From the NCBI GenBank assembly GCA_964017145.1, contig CAXHKQ010000070.1:1-12603 (forward strand): DNA of 12,603 bases, written 5' to 3'. The notes beneath the pieces were generated by a model. It was not told the origin of the DNA. It worked only from the letters and a program-made list of their open reading frames with translations, and did no database searches. Positions 1 to 6,958 of this stretch are shown one piece after another (positions within the stretch are counted from its first letter, which is position 1; each line of letters starts with the position of its first letter). The translations under genes were made by a program, and so were the position numbers. Source of the DNA: Agrocybe praecox. Taxonomy: Eukaryota; Basidiomycota; Agaricomycetes; Agaricales; Agrocybaceae.

Positions 1-368
1 AGTCCGAGGATCTAACCTACTTAATTTTCGGCATAATAAAAGAGTTTTATTATTAAGTCTACACGAATACAAGCAAGGATAGCTACATGTTTGGCTAGGG
101 GAAACCACTCTAAAGACCCAAGGACAAACCTTACGAGTGCTAGAATTAGTTTTAGCAGTTCCTCGGAAACGTGTGGAAACACTTTAACGGCGATACAGCA
201 AGATCGAAGGCTCCTAGGATAATATTATTCCACCAGGGATGTAAGCTAAGGCCTGCTAATAATAAGTTTAACGGTGCTATGGCCACCTATTATTACGTAG
301 TGCGCGACACGTCCACATCTACTTAATATGGTAACGGAAAGTTCCCACCATACGGAAGTACATGTAAA

Positions 369-409
369 CTACTGCAATCGTTCCTAGGAACGTTAACTCA
401 AAGCAGTAG
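369..409. repeat. Nested inverted repeat around a palindrome
   Basis: CTACTGC at 369-375 is matched by GCAGTAG at 403-409, and the pair encloses the perfect palindrome CGTTCCTAGGAACG at 379-392. The result is a two-level stem structure. No coding sequence overlaps it. Confidence 0.6.
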
Positions 410-440
410 GACCAGTCATAGCATTAAACAAATACATTAC

Positions 441-469
441 TGTTCCCTAGGAACATAGTGGGCACTATG
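441..469. repeat. Palindrome plus adjacent perfect hairpin
   Basis: TGTTCCCTAGGAACA at 441-455 is a near-perfect palindrome with one extra C. It runs directly into CATAGTG (454-460), GG, CACTATG (463-469), a perfect 7-bp stem with a 2-base spacer. So tight a spacer makes a cruciform or a dimer binding site more likely than an RNA hairpin. Confidence 0.6.
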
Positions 470-577
470 CAAACGAAATGACAAGCACTAGTAATGCCAA
501 TTAGGACTTGCCGACGTCTGCTCGAGTCAGATTGCTGATAAACCTAAAAGGAGAAGTTCCTAGGAACGCTTACACAT

Positions 578-589
578 GGTCTTAAGACC
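578..589. repeat. Perfect 12-bp palindrome GGTCTTAAGACC
   Basis: A perfect 12-base palindrome lies 11 bases after the 556-567 TTCCTAGGAA site. It has a different sequence from that family. It is a possible binding site; no function is assigned. Confidence 0.5.
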
Positions 590-856
590 CTCGGATATGC
601 GCAGTTACCTTAAACGGCAGTTGTGGAGCCGAGGATTGTAGATCCATACGATAACACGGTACTCCGATGCTTCGGACCCTACGATGTCGATCAATGATCG
701 TCGGCTAATGCGAATAAGCGCCCTCGGAGCGTCATGCTCGAGTCAGCGACTTGCCCAACCATACGAACCCTTCCGAGGGTATACAAAAACACGCATGGTA
801 CCTACTGGTTGCTTATGCATCGAGTGGAGCTACCTAGCGTTAACCAATAATATTAT

Positions 857-912
857 TTCCTGTATTTTCCGAGCATTTCCGATCCGTTCCAAGTATTCCT
901 GTATTTTCCGAG
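857..912 (+). repeat. Direct repeat TTCCTGTATTTTCCGAG, two copies
   Basis: The 17-base word is present identically at 857-873 and 896-912, 39 bases apart. Between the copies are further TTCC words (ATTTCC, CGTTCC), so the stretch is a local TTCC-rich array. It lies inside the doubtful 684-1001 open frame and argues against that frame being a gene. Confidence 0.75.
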
Positions 913-1201
913 ATCTAGCACTATATAAACAGCCTGTAAATTACCGTAGCACCCCAGATAAACTAGAACCCAGTTGTCCACATTCAAGAAATGCGCATTG
1001 AGTTGCAAACTCCTAGGATCGACCTTTGGTACCTAATAAATCTCCGCGAGAGTTGGTTTTATTGAACAGACTACCTACCATGTCATTTGAGCATCTTGGC
1101 GTTAGTTGAGCAACTTGAGTTAACTTGTAGAGTTCTCGAGAAACCTAAATAAATGTATTGGGATAAATTTTCCTCTATCTTAAGTGACATAAAGCTTAAT
1201 A

Positions 1202-1375
1202 CCTGCCTAAGTGGCAAAAATTGTCTAAGTGACACCTAAGTGGCCTGTTCCTAGGGATAAGTTCCCTGCCTAAGTGGCAAATAGTTTAAGTGACACCTAA
1301 GTGGCCTGTTTAGGATTGAGTCCCCTTTCTAAGTGATTAAAAGACTTTGGATTAAGTATCCAGCCTAAGTGGTGA
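1202..1375 (+). repeat. 63-bp tandem repeat with CTAAGTGGC words
   Basis: Unit 1 (1202-1264) and unit 2 (1265 to about 1325) start with the same CCTGCCTAAGTGGCAA and keep the order TAAGTGGC, TAAGTGAC, CTAAGTGGCCTG. A third, decayed copy runs to about 1375 (CTAAGTGATT, then CCTAAGTGGTG). A stray TAAGTGACA precedes them near 1180. Unit 1 also contains one TTCCTAGGGA member of the palindrome family. Tandem short motifs like these occur in LTR U3 regions and promoters, where they can act as enhancer repeats; that role is inferred here. Confidence 0.8.
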
Positions 1376-1583
1376 ACTACCTACACACTACATCTTGTGG
1401 AAACACATTAAATCTACGTTTACACTTTCCGAGGAACTTTGCTTTTGTGCGTAAGCTACTCAAACACTTGTGATCTTCAATCCTAGAAAATGTTCTGTTG
1501 CATTAGAGAGCGTATCTTTAGAGAGAAAACATAATTAACGACGCGTATCGCGTATCCCTCCCACGAAAGAACTAATCACATTG

Positions 1584-1608
1584 ATTGGGTTTTGTTTCGG
1601 AGTATATA
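1584..1608 (+). promoter_or_regulatory. Promoter-like CCAAT (reverse) and TATA elements
   Basis: ATTGG at 1584-1588 is CCAAT on the minus strand, and TATATA is at 1603-1608. The TATA lies about 80 bases ahead of the ATG at 1689, a normal fungal spacing, and the leader is C/A-rich. A short direct repeat GCGTATCGCGTATC lies just upstream at 1543-1556. This arrangement is the main reason to choose 1689 as the start of the downstream ORF. Confidence 0.4.
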
Positions 1609-1688
1609 CAAAGTACAAATCGTACATACACACTCAACCCCGCAGCAAGCACCTTAACGTTCATCATCTTATGTGTTCAATTCTGAAA

Positions 1689-2171
1689 ATGTCTTCCCCT
1701 TCTGTCCAATCCTTTGTTCAACAGTCTAAGGATGTTGCCAATTCTTCCGGACCTCGAAAATTCAATAAAGTGTCGATATACCCATTTATTCAAATTGCCG
1801 GAGTTTTTGATGCAAGTGAAAATTGCGAATATTGGCTAGCGACACATTACATGGAGGATCACATTTTTCAAAAAGGAGACACTGTTAGTTTCACATACAG
1901 AATTCAGCCAGACGACACATCAAAAATCATTCGCCTCGAGGAAATTGTGCATTATGAACGAGGAATTATAGTTTTCGCAGTAACGACCACCAGGAAATCA
2001 GCACCGGCATTATTCACAAGACCCCATATTGCTATCCCACGATCACAAGTGTCCCTCAGCATCATGCAGAAGATAAGACACACAATGACACAGCATATTC
2101 ACTACTTATTTAAATCCGTCACATCCCATCTACTCCATCAAAAGACTTCAATGACATCATGCAGAGTCTAG
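1689..2171 (+). CDS. Unrecognised ORF, probably decaying at its 3' end
   Basis: I do not recognise this protein. From the ATG at 1689 (context AAAATGTC, first residues MSSPSVQSFVQQ) it runs 160 codons. The open frame extends upstream to 1581, but the 1689 start fits the TATA at 1603 and the A-rich ATG context better. Residues about 20-105 alternate hydrophobic and polar residues in a pattern suggesting a small beta-rich domain (for example KVSIYPFIQIAGVF, then GDTVSFTYRIQ, then GIIVFAVTT). There is no signal peptide or membrane segment. The last 40 or so residues look less protein-like. Other frames then carry coherent stretches (SKDFNDIMQSLGHQVVVQP at about 2138-2195, and QQQGYAKVTSAKYSNLSAG at about 2265-2325). 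The original gene therefore probably extended to about 2330 and has suffered frameshifts. It could be a host gene fragment or part of a mobile element. Confidence 0.4.
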   Translation: MSSPSVQSFVQQSKDVANSSGPRKFNKVSIYPFIQIAGVFDASENCEYWLATHYMEDHIFQKGDTVSFTYRIQPDDTSKIIRLEEIVHYERGIIVFAVTTTRKSAPALFTRPHIAIPRSQVSLSIMQKIRHTMTQHIHYLFKSVTSHLLHQKTSMTSCRV

Positions 2172-2379
2172 GCCATCAAGTGGTTGTACAACCATCACTC
2201 CAAACACATGATTTGATGTCACATGCCTATCACAAGTCACCATGAGTCACGGGAACTGATGCATCAACAACAAGGCTACGCTAAGGTTACATCCGCCAAA
2301 TATAGCAATCTATCAGCTGGAAATAGCTCGATCCCTTCCATCTGTCGATTTCACTAATCGTCAAGTCAACTATGATCGA

Positions 2380-2635
2380 TTTATCATTCAGGAAGATGTG
2401 CTTGGTCATTCTTTGCTGCGCATTAGTCAACTTTTTTATTTATTACTCATTCTTATTCATTTCTTAGTCATTTCATCGATCGATGGACAGTTTTCTCCTT
2501 CTTTTCCATCGTTTCAACCCATTTCTTTGTCATTCCTGACTCACTCGCTCAGTCAGCTTATTCATTTAACCCCTTATTCTTTGTAATTCGTTTCAACCTT
2601 ACTTGTCATTGATTACTCATGTCTTGCAGGATTTG
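2380..2635 (+). other. TCATT- and pyrimidine-rich stretch
   Basis: TCATT or CTCATT occurs about ten times between 2380 and 2620, within T/C-rich sequence (for example TTTTCTCCTTCTTTTCC). A 62-codon frame at 2398-2586 consists of Leu/Ser/Phe/His repeats generated by this composition and is not considered a gene. Pyrimidine-rich tracts just before a TATA box are common in fungal promoters, and a TATA box follows at 2639. Confidence 0.5.
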
Positions 2636-2638
2636 TAG

Positions 2639-2645
2639 TATAAAA
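2639..2645 (+). promoter_or_regulatory. TATA box (TATAAAA) of a second promoter or LTR
   Basis: TATAAAA follows the pyrimidine-rich tract. Downstream is a leader-like region without ORFs carrying direct repeats and three hairpins, then the transposase remnant from 3067. It may be the promoter for that gene or the U3/R junction of an old LTR; no matching second LTR was seen in the window. Confidence 0.4.
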
Positions 2646-2742
2646 ACTAGTTAGATCCTGTAAAGTAGAGGACAAGAAGTACACCCCCATTATAGGACAA
2701 TTGTACCGATTCAAGCAGCTATTTTTCAGTTCAGTATTCGTT

Positions 2743-2773
2743 CAGTCAATTCTCAGTCTCGGCAGTCAATTCT
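2743..2773 (+). repeat. Direct repeat CAGTCAATTCT, two copies
   Basis: CAGTCAATTCT is identical at 2743-2753 and 2763-2773, spaced exactly 20 bases, in a stretch rich in TTCAGT words. It directly precedes the hairpin series and is probably part of the same leader structure. Confidence 0.6.
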
Positions 2774-2775
2774 AT

Positions 2776-2904
2776 AGCTTGGAAAATGTTCCAAGCTTCG
2801 ATTATTCTCTTCTTTTTCGATGTTTACTCTGATTTCAAAGTGGAATATGTTCACTTTGATTTCTACTCTCTTATTCAGTCTCAAACTTTTGTCTAGGACA
2901 AAAG
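2776..2904 (+). repeat. Three successive hairpins in a leader-like region
   Basis: Hairpin 1: AGCTTGGAA (2776-2784), loop AATG, TTCCAAGCT (2789-2797), 9 bp perfect. Hairpin 2: CAAAGT-G-GAA (2836-2845), loop TATG, TTCACTTTG (2850-2858), 9 bp with one bulged G. Hairpin 3: CTTTTGTC (2886-2893), loop TAG, GACAAAAG (2897-2904), 8 bp perfect. The stems differ in sequence but recur every 48-61 bases, separated by TTCT/TCTACTCT-rich spacers. Hairpins 1 and 2 share a GGAA-NATG-TTC top. If transcribed from the TATA at 2639 they would fold in the 5' leader. Confidence 0.7.
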
Positions 2905-3066
2905 CTCATCACAAACCCTTAAATCTATACGATCTTTACACCAACAAACCATTCCTAGGAACGAAGTAACTTTATTCCCACCCCCGAAGTCACAGGGAGA
3001 GAGTTGTCTTATCTAGGTCTAGCCCACTCTTTCTCTGGATTTTGTTGTTGGTTGTGTTTTGTGTGA

Positions 3067-5356
3067 TTGCCAAAGCATAAATCACTGACAGAAAAATCGT
3101 CTTTCACTGCAGCTCGAGTATTATCCCATGAGAAGAAGTGCCTCAAGTTGTCTCCCAATCAACAACGACTAATGTCACACAACAGTGCATTTAGTGCCCC
3201 AGGAGCACTAGTAGCTTCCAGCAGTGCTGATTCCATCTCATTCTCTGAATCCCTGCTTGTAGTAACCCCGCACCTGTGCTTTCCACAAATGCCATTGTCA
3301 TGGACTTAGCATTGCCAGCTATGTCACCCACAGAGGCATTCTTTGGCACTGGCAGCCGCAAACACCTTCACATGTTTGAACTGTCTTGTGTTTGTCAGTT
3401 ACAAATTGCTGAGCTGAAAAAAGAGCCACATGTTAGTATATCATTTGTTGAGGAATCTGTTCAAAGTGAGGAATCTCTCTATACCATGCATGCTACACCA
3501 ATAGAATTAGTACTGAATCCACTAGAAGATCGGCCTCAGTCTATTTTGCTAGATGGTCAAGAGTGTACATTTGAGTCTCACACTAGGGAATAGATTGCGA
3601 CCATGGTTGATTCAGTGAGCATTTGACTTGAATTTCCTGAATATCAGTCTAATAAATTGTCTAATATATAGAAAATTAGTGAGATTGGCTCAGAGCGTGT
3701 GATCACTTTTGCTTCAGATAATACTGGTAATACAAAGCTTGCCCGGGAAATTCTTTTTTGTTGCCATCTACATATTCTCAATCTCCTGTATCCTCAACAC
3801 CATATCAACAATTCATAGAAAGAAATATCTAACCTTCTGTATATGAAACCTGTAAGCATGTGCATTTAATGGTACTATTTTTTAATTTATTAATCAATAT
3901 CCTTCAGATTGGCACTAAAGTTAGACGCACCATGAAAGTACATGGTTCACGTCTGAAGTCTGGTCAGCTATATCAGTTGAATGATGCCTTCCAAGTCTTC
4001 AAGAGCTTGTTATCAGCGATCAGATAGAAATTTCTGTGAGTCTCAAGTACATTTTGAATGCTACTAAAAAAAACTAACGAAAGCAAACAGAAGGTTAATG
4101 AATGCTATAAAAACCAGTTACAATCACTTCAGTTCAAAATTGAGCTCACGCAATTTATTACCATTGGTCAGCCTTTTGCAAAAGCTATTGAATGTCTCGA
4201 GGCTACTTTTGCGACACCTGCAGACATTTATCTATACTGACTTGCCCTTATCGCATGTGTGAAGAGAGCTCTTGAGACCTGTAACATTCCATCTGAGGTC
4301 TGTGGACAGATACGTGCCATTATCAATCGACGATGGCATGATTTTTTTGTTGCAGGACCTACAAATGTGCACCTCTGTACCTTTTATCTTAGCCCTGGTA
4401 TAGTATCAAAATTCCGAACCCTCTGTCTTTCAAGATTGTGCTTTGATTGAAAGGTGACTCAAGCGAGCAAGTGAAGGTACCTCCCAGTATACGCTGCCCA
4501 AAAATATTCATGGAGGTTGGCAAGGAGCTACATCGACTATTAGTTATTAATATCGAACACGGTTTCAATCCTTACCTTGCACAATCCAAAAACAAGCCAG
4601 CCACGTTCAACAAGGCATACCAGCAACAGTTTACAATGCATGCACAGGGACATCATCCATTCTCTGTCCCTCTAGGTCCCGGTCAGACACCTATTCAGTG
4701 GTGGTCTGCGTTTGAAAATACTGTGAATGGTGGTGTATTAGCGGTAAGTCTTCGTGATAATTAATTAAGTTGACTTTACTGACAGTGACTTATTAAGCTG
4801 TTTGCTGCTGTTTCTCACTCTATGGCAGATGAGTGGACCATGCCATACGTCACTATGCTCAACACTACAGAGAAACAGACAGAAGGTGGATACAATTGTG
4901 GCTATGGCTCAGGTTGCAAGATATGCAAAGGCAAAGGAGCCGCAAAAGGTACTAACTTTTATCTGAGAAGGTATTCTGTATGCTAATATGCTTTAACAGC
5001 CTTGAAAATTGTCTCATCCTCACCTGATCCTCAAGTTTTACGATGTGAAGTGACTGCTAAGGTTGATTGATGATGATAACCGACATAACCAACCTGGTTA
5101 TGATGAATCAGAGCCTGAAGACAGCAATGAGGATCAAACAGATAGCCTACCTATTCTGGATGGCGCTGCCGTAGGATCCTGTGCCATGGATGTTCCTAAA
5201 CAAGGTGATGACAGTGACTTCAACCTTGCATCTGTCGAACTCAAAGAAATACTCACAGATACCCCTGTCACGCGCAAACCCTGCAATAAAGACAAGATAA
5301 TGGTCCCCAACAGTCTGGAAGAGGAAGAGGGTGGTTCATTTGAGCTTGACGGATGA
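3067..5356 (+). pseudogene. Broken hAT-family (DUF659-like) transposase
   Basis: This is a decayed gene for a cut-and-paste DNA transposase with an RNase H-like core and a C-terminal hAT dimerisation region. Recognisable blocks in order: a Cys/His N-terminal piece (RVLSHEKKCLKLSPNQ) at 3067-3300; SPTEAFFGTGSRKHLHMFEL and ISFVEESVQSEESLYTMHAT to 3593; ASDNTGNTKLAREI with NLLYPQHHINN at 3670-3850, matching the family's DNTGN and CHHLNN core motifs; WSAISVE and CLPSLQELV at 3960-4025; ITIGQPFAKAIECLEATF to 4240; KIPNPLSFKIVL near 4410-4446; GQTPIQWWSAF and LFAAVSHSMADEWTM at 4680-4850; VDTIVAMAQVARYA at 4887-4928; then an acidic tail to 5356. In-frame stops lie at 3591, 3816, 3982, 4238 and 4786, and frameshifts near 3950, 4410, 4868 and 5065. 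Likely introns are 3852-3907, 4744-4785 and 4949-4999. It cannot encode an active enzyme. Terminal inverted repeats and a target duplication were not found. Confidence 0.82.
4949..4999 (+). other. 51-nt intron inside the transposase remnant
   Basis: GTACTAAC donor, TGCTAAT branch-like sequence and AACAG acceptor. The protein reads EPQK before the intron and LKIVSSSPDPQ after it, although the join is one base out of phase, so an indel is nearby. Size and branch site are typical of basidiomycete introns. Confidence 0.55.
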
Positions 5357-5568
5357 GTATAGACTATTTCTGTGCTTTTTGAGGTCTTTATGAACCCATG
5401 AGGCGAAAAAGCGAATTGCGTGGGAAAAATCACGTGTTTTGTAGAAAAAATATTAATTTACATGTTAATTTACATTTTTTGCCAGACGGAAAATTGCGGA
5501 CCTGTAATTTACCCTATTATATGCCTACCCTGGAATTTTATACGCAATCCTAATATAAACTTAGGGTC

Positions 5569-5590
5569 TGGGGATGCTAAGATCCCCAGC
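5569..5590 (+). repeat. Perfect 8-bp hairpin CTGGGGAT/ATCCCCAG
   Basis: CTGGGGAT (5569-5576), loop GCTAAG, ATCCCCAG (5583-5590), followed by a T-rich stretch CTTGTTCTTT. The GC-rich stem stands out in AT-rich surroundings. It could be a 3'-end RNA structure of the transposase transcript, about 210 bases past its stop, or part of a transposon terminus. Confidence 0.6.
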
Positions 5591-5791
5591 TTGTTCTTTA
5601 ACTTGGTCTTTGGGCAAACTCTTCTCTTTGATTAAGTCAATTCCTGACAGTTGTTATGACCAAGAATGGTTCATATGTGTTATACTATTAAAGTATTGCG
5701 CCAAAGAGGTTCTGAAGTTATAGGCTCAAGATATTCTGTGTTTAAGAAGATAAACAAATATTATTCTCAAGAACTGGACAGAGAACAGGAG

Positions 5792-5815
5792 ACTATTCAA
5801 CATAGTTTGAATAGT
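5792..5815 (+). repeat. Perfect 9-bp hairpin ACTATTCAA/TTGAATAGT
   Basis: ACTATTCAA (5792-5800), loop CATAGT, TTGAATAGT (5807-5815). It lies in spacer between the transposase remnant and the minus-strand orphan exon. No function is assigned. Confidence 0.6.
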
Positions 5816-5896
5816 TCGGAGACATGAGAACCAAGGTAGAGGCACCATCTAGATGCAGATATCAAATGGTAAGCATGAGTTGGTGAAACAATGTAA

Positions 5897-6234
5897 CTAA
5901 CTATGCAACAGTCTGCAGTCAACGGTCAGGACAAGGTGTGTATCGTAAGAAAGATGAAAAAGAGTCGGAGCATGCATGTTTGTAACAGCTGTAAACCATT
6001 CTTGCTGATCCAGAATGACGAGTTCCCTGCCCTCCATTTTTTCCAAGCTTCGCAAAGATTCTATGACTTCACCTACATACTCTTTCATCCTCTGCAGCTT
6101 CCAGCTATCATTTAGCTCACAACCAGGATGTATGCTACCAAAACCAGAAAAATGGCCTCTGAGGGGTGCAGTGTTGAAGATGACACCAGTGTTGCATTGA
6201 AGGCAGATTAAAATCTGTGCATAGAGGTTGTAGT
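5897..6234 (-). pseudogene. Orphan exon-like fragment, unrecognised protein
   Basis: On the minus strand an open frame of about 110 codons runs from 6234 to the stop at 5897. It is preceded by a plausible splice acceptor (CATTGCAG, ending at 6235) and there is no convincing start codon. The residues are protein-like rather than compositional: LICLQCNTGVIFNTAPLRGH, then GSIHPGCELNDSW, then MKEYVGEVIESLRSLEKM (an amphipathic helix), then LVILDQQEWFTAVTNMH. A donor-like GTAAGG at 6404-6399 (minus) could pair with the acceptor, but that would give a 170-nt intron and only a tiny upstream exon. I do not recognise the family; a fragment of a host or transposon-carried gene fits best. The plus-strand frames here (5903-6115, 6015-6200) are judged shadows. 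Confidence 0.4.
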
Positions 6235-6958
6235 CTGCAATGATTGGTACTGAACAAAAAATCCATAATAATATGCAATAACCCACAAATGACAATCAGA
6301 ATTGATTTTAACTCTCTTGCATCTAAGAATGGCATTAGGGTAATTTCCTAATAATGAAAAATATCAATTAAAAATTAGTGCATTACATCAATGAAAGGCC
6401 TTACCTGCCATAATAGATTGGCTGGAAGAAATGCTATTTTTAGCAAAATATAGATAATGATGGTTCAAGTTCAAGAATGAGTGCTACAGATTACAAAGCA
6501 ATCCCAATTTAAATATCATGAATGACATAAGAATAACATAATCAACTTAAAGTGTCTCATTCGAAAATAAACCACTAGAATCTTTGCTAGAATCCCTGAA
6601 AAACACACATCCGTAAGTACTGTATAAGGCTACATGATATTTTCGTGGATAGATAAAATAGATACATCCACATACATACGTAGAAAGGGAGTGCAGTATT
6701 GACAAAATGATATAGATAAATGAATGCCGGAGAAGGAATGAAACTCGAGAGTATTAGAACCCGAACAATTCGATAAGAAATCTGACCGAAAATTCCGGAA
6801 TACGAAGCGTGCTCGGGAGTGAAAAGCTATAAGCATAAATGACGTACAATGGAAAAACGGAACAAAGAGAATTTAAGAAGCGACGACAAACAGAGAAACA
6901 TTCGACACAAAAAAAAAAAGAAAGGAAGAAAAAAACGTACGTAGAACATCTAATCGGG
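6235..6958. other. AT-rich spacer without a supported gene
   Basis: No gene is supported. The stretch is AT-rich to about 6620, then mixed. An A-rich tract at about 6908-6934 gives a Lys-rich frame on the plus strand (6839-7027) that I regard as compositional. The T-rich complement lies just downstream of the minus-strand Gln-rich gene copy ending at 6959 and may be its 3' untranslated region. Confidence 0.45.

Larger units (their letters stand above)
1..1560. other. Gene-free repeat-bearing region
   Basis: I see no convincing coding sequence here. A 105-codon open frame at 684-1001 has no recognisable domain, has a composition like its surroundings and contains an internal direct repeat, so it is probably chance. 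The region is marked by repeated short palindromes built on TTCCTAGGAA, a pair of small stem structures at 369-469, a perfect 12-bp palindrome at 578-589, and a 63-bp tandem repeat from 1202. Such clustered short repeats are typical of LTR or subterminal parts of fungal transposons, but no protein evidence ties this stretch to a given element. Confidence 0.5.
158..2962. repeat. Dispersed TTCCTAGGAA palindrome family
   Basis: At least nine sites match or nearly match the palindrome GTTCCTAGGAAC. Perfect 12-mers lie at 380-391 and 556-567. Variants are at 158-170 (GTTCCTCGGAAAC), about 210-219 (CTCCTAGGAT), 442-454 (one extra C), 1010-1020, 1247-1257, 1427-1438 (TTTCCGAGGAAC) and 2951-2962 (ATTCCTAGGAAC). 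None was noticed in the remaining 9.6 kb. The density is far above chance for a 12-bp word. They could be protein-binding sites, remnants of a small palindromic element, or motifs in LTR U3 sequence. Confidence 0.7.
5357..5896. other. AT-rich spacer after the transposase remnant
   Basis: No supported gene. It includes an 11-bp word TTAATTTACAT repeated at 5453-5463 and 5465-5475, and two perfect hairpins listed separately. A 71-codon frame at 5420-5635 is AT-driven and has no family signal. The right end of the hAT element probably falls here, but no inverted repeat matching the left side was identified. Confidence 0.5.

Noticed and set aside
684..1001. 105-codon ORF in the left region
   Set aside because: It has no domain, contains an exact direct repeat and lies in a repeat-filled block; likely chance.
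2398..2586. Hydrophobic 62-codon ORF as a membrane peptide
   Set aside because: The Leu/Ser/Phe/His composition follows from TCATT and TTC repeats, and the start is a non-ATG TTG-like codon.
4890..4955. Cys/Gly-rich stretch resembling a zinc knuckle (NCGYGSGCKICKGKG)
   Set aside because: It lies in a frame shifted by one base from the transposase. The correct frame over the same bases reads VDTIVAMAQVARYAKA, which fits the hAT C-terminal region.
2993..5532. CAGGGAGAG at 2993 and CTACCCTG at 5525 as hAT terminal inverted repeats
   Set aside because: Only the CAGGG core plus one or two bases agree, and the flanking 8 bp do not form a target-site duplication, so the element borders remain unknown.
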